A DNA stretch of 34,284 nucleotides from Ureibacillus chungkukjangi (GTDB lineage: Bacteria; Bacillota; Bacilli; Bacillales_A; Planococcaceae): the NCBI RefSeq assembly GCF_003217295.1, contig NZ_QJTJ01000029.1, positions 1 to 34,284 of the forward strand. Direction: 5' to 3'. The position numbers and the translations under genes are program-made. The notes under the pieces were generated by a model that saw only the letters and a program-made list of their open reading frames with translations, was not told the DNA's origin and searched no databases. This document shows positions 25,257-33,949 of this stretch, piece after piece (within the stretch, counting starts at the first letter, position 1; every line of letters begins with the position of its first letter).

Positions 25257-25910
25257 TTGTTACGGAAAATACATTTAGCTCTTATTATTATTTTAGGCTT
25301 ATATTATGTTTTCTTTATTAATACCATTAGTGAACAATTTGTTATGTTCTTCAAATTACTGCCCATGGTACTAATCATTTTATTAGCAATACTAACCAAA
25401 GCTGAAAATGTTATTCCTTATAAAACACTGATTATCATTGCTCTAATTTTTTGCGCCTTAGGAGATTATACGATTCAATGGTTTATCATTGGTCTTATTT
25501 GTTTCTTAATTGGCCATTTGTTTTATATTCGTGCTTTTTTAACAGCAAAAGAAACAATTGCTCCCCTATGGATTACCATATGCTTAAGCTTATATGGTTT
25601 AGCCATGATGATTTGGATTGGTGGCTCTCTCATTAAAGAGGATAATATGATTCTGGCGATTGCAGTCTTTGCTTATATGGTTATCATTTTAATAATGGGC
25701 TGGACTTCCTTTAGAGCTGGGTCAAAGCCTGCAATTATTGGTGCCTTCTTGTTTATCATTTCGGACTCAATTCTAGCAATCAATAAATTTATGTTCCCAG
25801 TGGAATATTCTCATCAGCTAATTATGCTGACTTATTATAGTGCACAAATTTTAATAGCTTTAAGTATCCCAAAATATTCCGCTATTCGAAGCAAAGTGAT
25901 ACAATTATAA
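25257..25910 (+). CDS. YhhN/TMEM86-family membrane protein (lysoplasmalogenase-like)
   Basis: A 217-aa protein with about eight membrane helices. Conserved acidic positions of the YhhN family are visible in [15 protein letters not shown] (near 68-82), [12 protein letters not shown] near 90 and [15 protein letters not shown] near 167. Animal TMEM86 members hydrolyse lysoplasmalogens; the role of bacterial YhhN proteins is not settled. TTG 25257 gives an eight-base spacing from AAAGGAG; the ATG at 25251 would be two bases away. It lies 28 nt before pepT and may be co-transcribed with it. Confidence 0.78.
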   Translation: MLRKIHLALIIILGLYYVFFINTISEQFVMFFKLLPMVLIILLAILTKAENVIPYKTLIIIALIFCALGDYTIQWFIIGLICFLIGHLFYIRAFLTAKETIAPLWITICLSLYGLAMMIWIGGSLIKEDNMILAIAVFAYMVIILIMGWTSFRAGSKPAIIGAFLFIISDSILAINKFMFPVEYSHQLIMLTYYSAQILIALSIPKYSAIRSKVIQL

Positions 25911-25938
25911 CAACCAATCTGTTAGGAGGCTTTATATA

Positions 25939-27168
25939 ATGAAAGAACAAGTGATTGAACGATTAATTCGCTATGCAAAAATCGATACTGAATCAAATCC
26001 TGAAAGCTTAACTACCCCATCTACAGAAAAACAATTCGATCTACTAAACGTGTTAAAAACTGAACTAGAAGAAATCGGACTAACAGAAGTTACTCTGGAC
26101 GAAAATGGATATTTATTTGCCACTTTACCTGCCAATACAGATAAAGAAGTTCCAACAATCGGCTTTTTAGCCCATGTTGATACATCACCTGATTTTTCAG
26201 GTAAAAACGTTAAACCTCGTAGAATCGACAATTACGATGGTGGAGATATTCAGTTAAATGATGAGCTTACTATGTCTCCTGGCTACTTCCCTAACTTAAA
26301 CAATTATGTTGGGCAAACACTTATTACAACGGACGGTACTACACTTTTAGGTGCTGACGATAAAGCCGGAATCGCTGAAATTGTAACGGCTATGGAATAT
26401 TTAGTACAGCATCCAGAAATCAAACATGGCAAACTGCGTGTGGCTTTCACTCCAGATGAAGAAATCGGCCGTGGCCCACATAAATTTGACGTAAAAGCCT
26501 TCGGTGCTGACTATGCTTACACAATGGATGGCGGTCCACTTGGTGAATTACAATTTGAAAGCTTTAATGCTGCCGGCGTTAAAGTAACGACTCGAGGAAC
26601 AAGTGTACACCCTGGTTCTGCAAAAGGGAAAATGGTCAATGCAATTACATTAGCTATTAAATTCCAAAATTCGATGCCTGTAGATGCTGTCCCTGAAAAA
26701 ACAGAAGGCTACGAGGGCTTCATTCACTTAATGAGCTTTAATGGACATATCGAGGAAGCAAAACTTTCATATATTATTCGTGATCATGACCGCGAAAAAT
26801 TCGAAGCAAAGAAAGCCCATTTCCTTGAAGTAGAAAAAATGGTGAAAGAAAAATTCGGTGAAGATGCTATCACTGTAGAAATTGAAGATCAATACTATAA
26901 CATGCGTGAAAAAATTGAACCGGTAAAAGAAATTGTTGACATTGCATATAAAGCGATGGAAAATTTAGAAATATCTCCAATTGTTGAACCAGTTCGTGGT
27001 GGTACAGATGGCTCTCAATTATCTTATATGGGCTTGCCTACTCCTAATATTTTTGCAGGTGGCGAGAACATGCACGGTAAATTTGAGTTTGTATCCGGTG
27101 AAACAATGGAAAAAGCGTCACAGGTTATTTTAGAAATTGTTCAATTATTTGAAGCACAAGGGAAATAA
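25939..27168 (+). CDS. pepT: Peptidase T (tripeptide aminopeptidase)
   Basis: A 409-aa cytosolic di-zinc aminopeptidase of the M20 family that removes the N-terminal residue from tripeptides. The metal and catalytic residues match PepT: His79 and Asp81 in [10 protein letters not shown], Asp140 in LLGADDKAG, Glu174/Glu175 in TPDEEIGRG, and the C-terminal His in [11 protein letters not shown]. The dimerisation section contains [17 protein letters not shown] has AGGAGG nine bases upstream. Length and motifs are complete. Confidence 0.95.
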   Translation: MKEQVIERLIRYAKIDTESNPESLTTPSTEKQFDLLNVLKTELEEIGLTEVTLDENGYLFATLPANTDKEVPTIGFLAHVDTSPDFSGKNVKPRRIDNYDGGDIQLNDELTMSPGYFPNLNNYVGQTLITTDGTTLLGADDKAGIAEIVTAMEYLVQHPEIKHGKLRVAFTPDEEIGRGPHKFDVKAFGADYAYTMDGGPLGELQFESFNAAGVKVTTRGTSVHPGSAKGKMVNAITLAIKFQNSMPVDAVPEKTEGYEGFIHLMSFNGHIEEAKLSYIIRDHDREKFEAKKAHFLEVEKMVKEKFGEDAITVEIEDQYYNMREKIEPVKEIVDIAYKAMENLEISPIVEPVRGGTDGSQLSYMGLPTPNIFAGGENMHGKFEFVSGETMEKASQVILEIVQLFEAQGK

Positions 27169-27178
27169 AATAAAAGTT

Positions 27179-27215
27179 GCGAAGTGGGAACAAAGCCTTA
27201 CTTCGCGCTTTTTTA
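27179..27215 (+). terminator. Intrinsic terminator of pepT
   Basis: GCGAAGT (27179-27185) pairs with ACTTCGC (27200-27206), followed by GCTTTTTTAC. Confidence 0.85.
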
Positions 27216-27310
27216 CATTAGATATATCGGAATATTAAGTCACCTATCATCAAGACTACTCAAATACACTTGTGACAGAGTTAAATTTGGTATGGAAGTA
27301 GGTTATTAGA

Positions 27311-28276
27311 TTGAAGGAAATTGCTTTAGGTATACTTGCAAGCCTGTTTTTTGCAGTTACATTTATCTTAAATCACTCGATGGAATTAGAAGGTGGCAGC
27401 TGGCTATGGAGTGCGTCTTTACGTTATTTCTTTATGCTCCCCTTTCTACTAGTCATTGTGCTTTCGCGTAAAGGCTGGCAACCACTCACAAAAGAAATGA
27501 GGGCTCAGCCAACAAAATGGCTGCTTTGGAGCTTTGTCGGCTTTGTTTTATTTTATGGACCGCTCACTTATGCAGCTGCCTTTGGTCCAGGATGGATTGT
27601 TTCCGGAACCTGGCAATTTACAATTGTAGCTGGTGTTTTACTCGCTCCATTATTTATAACTGTGGTTGGGGATAAAGCCATTCGACAAAGGATCCCTGTC
27701 ATTTCTCTATTAATCTCAACAGTTATTTTAGTAGGGATACTACTTATACAGATTCCTCAAGCACAATCAGTCTCTTTTGAAACCTTGATGCTTGGAATTT
27801 TACCAGTTATTGTGGCTGCCTTTGCCTATCCTTTAGGGAACAGAAAGATGATGGAGGTTTGTGGGGGCAGACTAGATACCTACCAACGAGTTCTCGGAAT
27901 GACCATTGCCTCTTTACCAGCATGGATCGTCTTGGCTGTTTACGCCCTATTTACTGTCGGACTTCCATCTGGGTTTCAAGTGTTCCAGTCATTGATTGTC
28001 GGGATTAGCTCTGGGGTAATAGCAACGGTTCTATTCTTCATAGCTACTGATCGTGTTCGAGATAACCAAGGGAAGCTAGCAGCAGTAGAAGCCACTCAAT
28101 CAACAGAGGTATTATTTGTCATTGTTGGAGAAATGGTGCTACTAAGCGTTCCCCTGCCGACGCCGGTTGCTTTAATAGGTATTGGCGTTATTATTATCGG
28201 GATGCTATTACACAGCTACCACACAATGCAGCTTTCAAAAACAGTAGAAAAAAAAGAGGCCGAGCTTCAACATTGA
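27311..28276 (+). CDS. DMT-superfamily multidrug-efflux-like transporter
   Basis: A 321-aa membrane protein with ten hydrophobic segments. The sequence pattern (ILASLFFAVTFILNHSMELE at the start, GPGWIVSGTWQFTIVAGVLL, ATQSTEVLFVIVGEMVLL late) is that of the long EmrE-like DMT group (PF13536). Substrate unknown. The start is TTG 27311 after a modest GTAGGT ribosome binding site. The last codons lie in a hairpin (28257-28286) that terminates both this gene and, on the other strand, the candidate iron-responsive RNA described at 28248-28382. Confidence 0.8.
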   Translation: MKEIALGILASLFFAVTFILNHSMELEGGSWLWSASLRYFFMLPFLLVIVLSRKGWQPLTKEMRAQPTKWLLWSFVGFVLFYGPLTYAAAFGPGWIVSGTWQFTIVAGVLLAPLFITVVGDKAIRQRIPVISLLISTVILVGILLIQIPQAQSVSFETLMLGILPVIVAAFAYPLGNRKMMEVCGGRLDTYQRVLGMTIASLPAWIVLAVYALFTVGLPSGFQVFQSLIVGISSGVIATVLFFIATDRVRDNQGKLAAVEATQSTEVLFVIVGEMVLLSVPLPTPVALIGIGVIIIGMLLHSYHTMQLSKTVEKKEAELQH

Positions 28277-28382
28277 AGCCTGGCCTTTTTGGCGCCTAAA
28301 CGTTCTAAATAGGGGGGAAGAACGTCTGACTTTATTTTGGAGAAAAGCACTTATCACAAAAGTAATAAGGTTTTTTGTTTAT
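28248..28382 (-). ncRNA. Candidate Fur-regulated small RNA with C-rich loop
   Basis: A minus-strand unit of about 135 nt lies between the DUF4395 and DMT genes. It has a promoter (28389-28417) covered by a Fur box (28385-28403), then a U/A-rich 5' part with CTTATTAC...GTGATAAG able to pair, an unpaired GCTTTTCTCC stretch, a 6-bp hairpin (ACGTTC/GAACGT, 28300-28325) whose loop shows six consecutive C (28312-28317), and an intrinsic terminator with eight U. No reading frame of useful length is present. C-rich and UCUCC stretches are the typical way Gram-positive small RNAs (such as Bacillus FsrA, which is also Fur-controlled) pair with ribosome binding sites. The elements are seen; the function is inferred. 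Confidence 0.6.
28257..28290. terminator. Bidirectional terminator shared by the transporter gene and the candidate sRNA
   Basis: AGGCCGAGCTTCAA (28257-28270) and TTGAAGCCTGGCCT (28273-28286) pair with one internal mismatch region; TTTTT follows on the plus strand and eight T on the minus strand. The transporter stop codon lies inside the stem. Confidence 0.9.
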
Positions 28383-28384
28383 AT

Positions 28385-28403
28385 GATAATGATAATCGTT
28401 TTC
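28385..28403. promoter_or_regulatory. Fur box
   Basis: GATAATGATAATCGTTTTC matches the 19-bp Fur consensus GATAATGATAATCATTATC at 17 positions. It covers the -10 and part of the spacer of a minus-strand promoter. It is not upstream of any protein gene. Confidence 0.8.
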
Positions 28404-28417
28404 AATTAGATAGTCAA
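28389..28417 (-). promoter_or_regulatory. Sigma-A promoter under the Fur box
   Basis: On the minus strand TTGACT (28417-28412), 17 nt, TATCAT (28394-28389); a start near 28382 is expected. Confidence 0.65.
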
Positions 28418-28445
28418 CTATTTGCATAAATTTTTAGAAAACTTT

Positions 28446-28874
28446 TTAGGAGTGCCTTAAGCTTCGACGATACTGAAACTGTTTTATCTGGAAGAAGATA
28501 AAGCAGCCGACACAAAAGCCTAATATGGCAATAAAAGATGCAACTGCTACCATGATTGTAAATACGTAACCTACAATCGTCCATCCGGCGATGAAGCTAA
28601 TAAGCCCTACCGCTAAGCAAAATACTGCAATACAGGCATTGAACTTTTGCTGTGTTATGTCTTCAGGGATATACTTCTCCCCTTCTTTTATAAGAAACAC
28701 TCTAGCGATTTTCATAATCGGATTATAGTTAAACAGGATTCCCATCAAATTAGCTACAAGAGGAATTGCTAATAGCCACTCTGCTCCTGTAATCCATGTT
28801 AAAACGACAGAAAGGAAAATTGTCCATTGGTTTGTTCTTACTAATGGTCTAGGGATTGACGGTATTTGTGCCAT
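28446..28874 (-). CDS. DUF4395 membrane protein
   Basis: A 142-aa membrane protein of the DUF4395 family. It opens with IPRPLVRTNQW, the family hallmark, followed by four hydrophobic segments, the NPIMKIARVFL element near 53 and a C-terminal GFCVGCFIFF with a CxxC pair. DUF4395 proteins often accompany thioredoxin-like or sulphur-transfer proteins, but none is adjacent. ATG 28874 has AGGT seven bases upstream; an in-frame ATG at 28958 adds a basic stretch with no conserved features. It is divergent from the FhuF-like gene. Confidence 0.8.
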   Translation of the reverse strand: MAQIPSIPRPLVRTNQWTIFLSVVLTWITGAEWLLAIPLVANLMGILFNYNPIMKIARVFLIKEGEKYIPEDITQQKFNACIAVFCLAVGLISFIAGWTIVGYVFTIMVAVASFIAILGFCVGCFIFFQIKQFQYRRSLRHS

Positions 28875-29005
28875 ATTAAAACCTACTTTTCTTATTAGTT
28901 TTATATATTTTATTATGATTAAGGATTTTTGTATAGCGAAATCAAAAATCTTCATCAATTTTCTTGATAGTGTTATAGTTAATGTAAAAATTGAAGGTGA
29001 AACAA

Positions 29006-29713
29006 ATGCCTGCTCTGACTTATGATCAAATACGTGTTTTAAATTTATTCGGTGTCTTTACTGAGAATCCTGACCGCCCATTATTTACATTAGAAAATTT
29101 ACATAAGGATTTTTATTTAACGGATTTTCGTAACTTGATGATGGGGATTACACAAGCGAGTACGGAAACAGCCGCAGTTTCCCACTTCAGTAGACGCTAT
29201 GGAATGTTCATGGCCATGCAGTTTTATATGCTTTCTATGTATGACGAAATTTGGGATGGCAAAAAGGTAGATGTTCGCTTCAGTCTCATTAATGAGTTTG
29301 GGGTGAATACACTTGGTACATTTATAACGCCAAATGATTATCGCTTTGTTGAGGATAAGGAACGTGAGTATGTAATTAGCAAGCTTTTATATCAATGCCA
29401 TGAAGTATTTCAGCAATTCCGAAAAACTACTTCAATTTCTCCACTTACATTATGGGAAAATCTTTTCGGCTATATGCTTTGGAATTATTATGAACAGCTT
29501 GAAAATCCATTGCTAGCAGACCGTGCCTTTGAGGATTTAGAAATTCTGGAGGGCACAAAAGCATGGCAGCTCTTCTCCAACAAATCCTGGTTTTATCAAT
29601 ACACTGGCGGTAAAAACCCAGCCGACCTTATTAATAAACCAGTAAGAAAAAGCTGCTGCTTCTCCAAAGACATTCCAGGCTTAATGCACTGTGAATATTG
29701 CCCGATGAAGTAA
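29006..29713 (+). CDS. FhuF-like ferric-siderophore reductase, [2Fe-2S]
   Basis: A 235-aa protein ending in the FhuF-type cluster signature CC-x10-C-x2-C: Cys217, Cys218, Cys229 and Cys232. FhuF-type proteins bind a [2Fe-2S] centre with this unusual motif and reduce ferric hydroxamate siderophores in the cytoplasm to free the iron. The body (SHFSRRYGMFMAMQFYMLSM near 58; LWENLFGYMLWNYYEQL near 148) fits the IucA/IucC C-terminal/FhuF fold. ATG 29006 lies six bases after AAGGTG. Only a poor Fur-box match is seen upstream (about 28963-28980). The nearby iron-responsive RNA candidate at 28248-28382 fits an iron context. No siderophore transporter is adjacent. Confidence 0.72.
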   Translation: MPALTYDQIRVLNLFGVFTENPDRPLFTLENLHKDFYLTDFRNLMMGITQASTETAAVSHFSRRYGMFMAMQFYMLSMYDEIWDGKKVDVRFSLINEFGVNTLGTFITPNDYRFVEDKEREYVISKLLYQCHEVFQQFRKTTSISPLTLWENLFGYMLWNYYEQLENPLLADRAFEDLEILEGTKAWQLFSNKSWFYQYTGGKNPADLINKPVRKSCCFSKDIPGLMHCEYCPMK

Positions 29714-29735
29714 AGGAATCTAAAAGCAACCAAAA

Positions 29736-29784
29736 AATAAACAGTCTTTTGTGCAGGTTAGGTGCTGTACATGGACTGTTTATT
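29736..29784. terminator. Bidirectional terminator
   Basis: AATAAACAGTC (29736-29746) and GACTGTTTATT (29774-29784) form an 11-bp stem between convergent genes, overlapping the last codons of the hydrolase gene on the minus strand. Confidence 0.75.
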
Positions 29785-30790
29785 TACTGGTTTCATAAGC
29801 CAATTTTCTTAAGTTTGAAGAGCTGATTTTTATAAGCTCGCTCACTGCCTTGCTTATTTCTTTATAGTGAGTCCAATGAAGATAATGATGCCCCTCTAAA
29901 ATAACAATCTTACTAGCCGGGGAATTAGATAGCTGCGTTTCATAAAAGGTCACGCTGTTTTTCCCATTCGTGGTTTCCTTCTCTTCTTTAGTCGTGAAAA
30001 GTAAAACTGGAATACTAGAAGGGAATTTCATATTAATCGTTTTTCTAATATTATTCTCTATCTCATTGGTCTCATTTACAACTGTTTTGTTATAACCCTT
30101 CCATGCAGAAATCGCCTCGGTCATTTTCAGATTTTCTTCGGAATAGGTGCCATCCACAGCAATCGGCTAAAATCCTTCCGGATCAATATTTAGTGCAAAT
30201 CTTGCAATTCCAGTAGGTGCTACATAGCTTAAGATTTCAGGCATGGTAGGTGCTGTTTCATCAAAATAATCCAACGCCTCTGGCAATGTAGGGTCGATTC
30301 CCACAATGGCTTTTTCTTCCTCAGGATATTTATTGGCAAAATACATACTATAGATTCCAGATATCGAATGGGGCATTAAGATATACGGTCCTGGTAAATT
30401 CGATTTTGTTAAAGCTATTCTAATCTCCTCAACTATATTCTCAACCGTTCTTTCTTTGTTTGTTACATCGCTCCACCCATATCCAAATGGCTCTACCACT
30501 ACTACCTTGTTCGTTTTTGCCATTTCATTTATTAAAGGTTCAAAATCCAGAACAGGTGCTGCTGTTCCAAGCCCGCTCAATAATACTACTGTATTATCAC
30601 CATTGCCCTTCGTATAAATGTTCATATTTTCACCATTTACATCTACTAATTCTCCGATTGCTGGATACTTTTTTTGTTCGTATGCAGTCATCAAATTACT
30701 TCCCATTACCCATATCAATAGTGCTGCGACAATAGCTAAAATAATAATCCTAAGCATCTTCCAAAATCTAAATTTCTTTTTAGTTTTCAT
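29780..30790 (-). pseudogene. Alpha/beta hydrolase interrupted by an in-frame amber codon
   Basis: Two open stretches, 30167-30790 and 29780-30166, lie in the same frame and read as one 336-codon alpha/beta hydrolase broken only by TAG at 30167-30169 (…DPEGF, stop, PIAVDGTYSEEN…). The N-terminal part has a membrane anchor (about 13-31), the oxyanion-type loop LLSGLGTAAPV, and the nucleophile Ser142 in MPHSISGIYS. The likely catalytic histidine is in ILEGHHYLHWTH, beyond the stop, so the 207-aa product should be inactive. The start has AGAGGA ten bases upstream. A single base change is the simplest cause; a sequencing error remains possible. Confidence 0.8.
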
Positions 30791-30879
30791 TTTCTCTAGT
30801 TCCTCTGCTCATTTGTCTATTAATTCCATTTTATCGCAAGAGCAAAACCCCTAGTAATAAACCTGAGCAGTATTTTAGA

Positions 30880-32097
30880 CTAGTCCTTGAGACTTACATT
30901 TTCTAAATTTGCACCCTTCCCACCATTAACAGTTTTAATAGCTATTAGTCCTAATATAAAGAAAGCAAATGAAGCAACTAATCCGACTGGGCGAATAGAG
31001 GAGAATTCTGAAGCTAAACCTGTTATTAGCGTTAATGAAATTATTAAAGCTGCTTCGATGACACTAAAAATGCTTATAAATCTTCCCATCATGTTCGTGG
31101 GTATATTATCTTGGAAGTAAGTGAGATAGCCAGTATTTCCAAACGTAACTGCAAGCCCTATTATGAATACAGCAAAACTGGCACTAACAAAGCCGTTAGC
31201 TCCATAAAACAAAACATAGCCAATTGAAGTAAATATTGTTCCGAACCCTATTAAACCAGTAACTGCAAGCTGTTTTGAAAATACTATATTTATAATTGAG
31301 CTTAATATTATTCCTGCACCAAATATACTTAATAAAAACCCATAATTAGTATCAGATATGGAAAGCACTTTTTTGGCAAATGCTGCCTCAAGAGAATCTA
31401 TTGCTGTCATAAATATAATTGTGCCACTGAATAATAAATAGATCCTAGTGATATAGCTATTTCTCTTACTGAAATTAAAAATCACTCTAAAATCATTTAC
31501 TACCATACCCCAAGTGGAGCCATTTACCTTAGTTTCTCTGTGACTTGAATCTACATTGGGGAGCATCATGAGAATAAGCACTGAACAGAATAACGCCACT
31601 GCATTCACATAGATAGCAGTATAAGGAGTTCCCATCCAAAATAAAAGTCCAGCAATGGATGGGCCTATTAATGAACCACAGGAGTTGAGAAAACTTCTTA
31701 GGGCATTAAAGCGTTGGCGAGCCTCTTCAGGTATCAGTTTTGTCATATAAACCATTGATGTTGGCTCAAAAATAGCACTTCCAATATTTATCAAAAATGC
31801 GAGTACATACATATAGATTAGTGACGGTGACAATGGGATTAACGCTATACAGAAGGCTCGGAAAAAATCCAACAACATCATAAGTCGACGAGTATTTATC
31901 CGATCAATTAAACTGCCTGACCATACATTAGAACAAATAGTTGCGATGGGACCCAGCATATACAACAAGGCAATCGCAAGTGGAGAACCGGTTTCATTCA
32001 ATATAATTAAATTGAGAGCAATGAGGTAAACCCACCCACCAACATTAGAAATTCCGATTCCCCCTAATAGCAAGAAAGGATACTTCCATTTAGACAT
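30880..32097 (-). CDS. MFS transporter (MFS_3/Mef-like efflux group)
   Basis: A 405-aa protein with about twelve membrane helices. The pattern resembles macrolide-efflux/MFS_3 transporters: SNVWSGSLIDRINTRRLMML (loop 2-3 motif with DR), RFNALRSFLNSCGSLIGPSI between halves, and NIPTNMMGRFISIFSV in the second half. Substrate unknown. ATG 32097 is eight bases after GGAG. Upstream on the same strand lie a hairpin terminator (32131-32165) and, before that, a complete T-box leader (32215-32490). Without the extra terminator one would assign it as amino-acid-responsive; with it, control by the T-box is uncertain. Confidence 0.85.
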   Translation of the reverse strand: MSKWKYPFLLLGGIGISNVGGWVYLIALNLIILNETGSPLAIALLYMLGPIATICSNVWSGSLIDRINTRRLMMLLDFFRAFCIALIPLSPSLIYMYVLAFLINIGSAIFEPTSMVYMTKLIPEEARQRFNALRSFLNSCGSLIGPSIAGLLFWMGTPYTAIYVNAVALFCSVLILMMLPNVDSSHRETKVNGSTWGMVVNDFRVIFNFSKRNSYITRIYLLFSGTIIFMTAIDSLEAAFAKKVLSISDTNYGFLLSIFGAGIILSSIINIVFSKQLAVTGLIGFGTIFTSIGYVLFYGANGFVSASFAVFIIGLAVTFGNTGYLTYFQDNIPTNMMGRFISIFSVIEAALIISLTLITGLASEFSSIRPVGLVASFAFFILGLIAIKTVNGGKGANLENVSLKD

Positions 32098-32130
32098 ATA
32101 CACCACTCCGATTTTATTTTTTTACATTAG

Positions 32131-32165
32131 AAAAACAAAACTCGACCAGTATAGGTCGAGTTGAT
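32131..32165 (-). terminator. Second intrinsic terminator between T-box and MFS gene
   Basis: On the minus strand AACTCGACC and GGTCGAGTT enclose the loop TATACT, followed by TTGTTTTTC. It lies about 35 nt upstream of the MFS start codon and about 60 nt past the T-box terminator. Confidence 0.75.
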
Positions 32166-32214
32166 GTCTTTTCTTATGCGGATTTCCTTTAAAACTTATA
32201 CATTCCAATCCGCA

Positions 32215-32490
32215 AATAAAAAAACTCACCCCCAAGATATTTATCTTGGGGGCGAGTCTTGTCGCGGTGCCACCCCAGTTCACCTCCACATTACTGCAAA
32301 GGTCTTATCGAGTACGGCCCTGTGAATACATCAAATTGCGATACTCTATCTCTTTAACGTGAGAATACGTTGCATCATCATTGCTCTAAACGAGCAAATC
32401 CATTGCACAGCTCCAAGTCTTGTTTCAACAAATTTCCTATCCCTCTTTTTCAGCTGACAGAGGTCTCTGCAGATAGTACATCTGTTTACT
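32215..32490 (-). promoter_or_regulatory. T-box leader, specifier probably CAA (Gln)
   Basis: On the minus strand the leader has the loop-E AGTA (32490-32487), the distal CAGAGACCTCTG/AAAGAGG region, the T-box GGGGTGGCACCGCGAC (about 32275-32260) and the terminator CTCGCCCCCAAGAT/ATCTTGGGGGTGAG followed by seven T (32257-32217). The helix above the specifier loop pairs AACAGAT (after AGTA) with ATTTGTT (before GAAA). Placing the specifier after GAAA, as in glyQS, gives CAA at 32422-32420, i.e. glutamine. T-boxes bind uncharged tRNA and allow read-through when the amino acid is scarce. The specifier is a manual reading and could be off by one step. Confidence 0.9.
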
Positions 32491-32588
32491 CTTCTTTTCA
32501 TAGCCTTTATATAGTTTTTTATATTCTAAATTATTTACAAATAAAAACCAACAACAAAATGGAATTTTTGGTAAACTTTAATGCCACA

Positions 32589-32933
32589 CTACTTTATAGA
32601 CTTTGCATGCCTCCTTGCAAATGTAGAAGGAGAAAACGTTACTTTATATCTCTCTTTAAGTTCATTTTTCACTCTGTTTGCAAGCTTTAATCCTTGTATA
32701 TTGTGTGCTTCTTCAAGTTCAACTCCATTTGAAACGATTTTATCATTTTCCCAATCAATCCACTCTCCATATTTTAATATCCATTTTGTAAGTTCTGACT
32801 GTAGTTCAATGGAAATTGGAACATATAATATTTCAAAGTTACAAGAACATTTATTACACCAGATTGCATCAGCGCCAATATCCGCATCTACCTTTAAATC
32901 ATAAGTTTCGTCACATTTACATAAATCTTTCAT
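32589..32933 (-). CDS. Hypothetical protein with N-terminal zinc-ribbon-like cysteines
   Basis: A 114-aa soluble protein not recognised as a named family. Cysteines at residues 5, 7, 26, 29 and 31 (CKC ... CNKCSC) look like a zinc-binding knuckle at the N-terminus. The remainder has a helical section around LQSELTKWILKYGEWIDWEN and a basic C-terminal end (VKNELKERYKVTFSPSTFARRH). ATG has GGGAGG ten bases upstream. It lies upstream of the T-box leader on the same strand and is probably transcribed on its own. Confidence 0.65.
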   Translation of the reverse strand: MKDLCKCDETYDLKVDADIGADAIWCNKCSCNFEILYVPISIELQSELTKWILKYGEWIDWENDKIVSNGVELEEAHNIQGLKLANRVKNELKERYKVTFSPSTFARRHAKSIK

Positions 32934-33025
32934 TTTAAATGTGCCTCCCTTTTCTTAATTATAGATATGGTATCTATAGTTTTTTTGTCCATCCTTTAAA
33001 ATAGTCATTTATTCTATCCCTGAAC

Positions 33026-33679
33026 CTACAATATACGTGCACTCTTACCATCCATTAATTTGAAATGAATTTTAGCAGTACTCCCCCATTCAATATGTTT
33101 AGGAATCCCTGATACATCTAGGATTTCATTTACTTTAACCGACCTTTTTTCATTCGCTTCTATTGTTAAATTATATGGTCCAGCTAAATTCATGAGCGAC
33201 TCCATTCGAACGGCATCAGCCATCACATCTGAATCTAAAAATTCTAATTCGAATGACACTGCTTCATTGCTATGATTATGTAGTATGAAATTGCATTCAC
33301 CTTTTAATTGTTCTTCTCCTATTGATTCAAAATGGCATTCTCCATTGCCATCATATGAAATAGAGTCTATGCCACTTGCTAAAGTTTCTTGGTACAATGT
33401 TATGAGAATGAGTGGAGACAATCCATATAAGACGGCAACGATTGCTACCGTTCTAAAACGATATCTCTTTAAACCTAATACGATTAAAAACAATGCTATT
33501 ATAAATAAAATGGACCCAATAATTCCAAACAGAATATATCCATCTTTATAATTGATAGGGAACGTCATAAATTGCGATCGGGCGCCTATTTTCTCAGCAT
33601 CTGAAATTGAAAAAGTTAAATATAAACAGATACATAAAAGCATGGCCGCACCAATAAGCGCTTCTTTACTTCTAATCAT
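33026..33679 (-). CDS. Hypothetical membrane protein
   Basis: A 217-aa protein of no recognised family. Three hydrophobic segments occupy about residues 7-26, 48-70 and 76-100; the last 115 residues are hydrophilic and beta-rich, probably outside the cell (SYDGNGECHFESIGEEQLKG with two cysteines near 115-130, and a conserved-looking NLTIEANEKRSVKVNE). ATG 33679 is 12 bases after GAGGTG; the GTG at 33694 lies in the ribosome binding site. No operon partner is evident. Confidence 0.65.
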   Translation of the reverse strand: MIRSKEALIGAAMLLCICLYLTFSISDAEKIGARSQFMTFPINYKDGYILFGIIGSILFIIALFLIVLGLKRYRFRTVAIVAVLYGLSPLILITLYQETLASGIDSISYDGNGECHFESIGEEQLKGECNFILHNHSNEAVSFELEFLDSDVMADAVRMESLMNLAGPYNLTIEANEKRSVKVNEILDVSGIPKHIEWGSTAKIHFKLMDGKSARIL

Positions 33680-33864
33680 CTTTTTATTCACCACCTCAAT
33701 ATTAATATGCGATTATGCCAATTCAACGCTAATGGTCATATAACTCACTGTATTATTTTACCATCATTATTCTTTAAAGAAAGAAGCTTTCGTTACAGAA
33801 TTGGCATAATAATTTCCCGGATCGAATTTAATTAAAGAGTTAAAATTTAGAACTGATTTTTTAC

Positions 33865-33901
33865 TTATCCATTTGACTTTTCATAGAGAGATGGATAATT
33901 A
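33865..33901 (+). promoter_or_regulatory. Promoter with flanking inverted repeat
   Basis: TTGACT (33873-33878), 17 nt, TAATTA (33896-33901). The perfect 8-bp repeats TTATCCAT (33865-33872) and ATGGATAA (33891-33898) bracket the spacer and overlap the -10, as an operator would. It serves the small peptide gene at 33950. Confidence 0.5.
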
Positions 33902-33949
33902 ACTAGATTTAAGGTAAGATAAATTATAAAGAAAAGAAGGAGAGATACG

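Noticed and set aside
28963..28980. Fur box upstream of the FhuF-like gene
   Set aside because: About 11 of 19 positions match the consensus, which is too weak to report as a site.
32370..32904. Plus-strand frames of 106-107 codons
   Set aside because: They lie antisense to the T-box leader and the 114-aa gene and have low-complexity, cysteine-rich translations with no convincing ribosome binding site.
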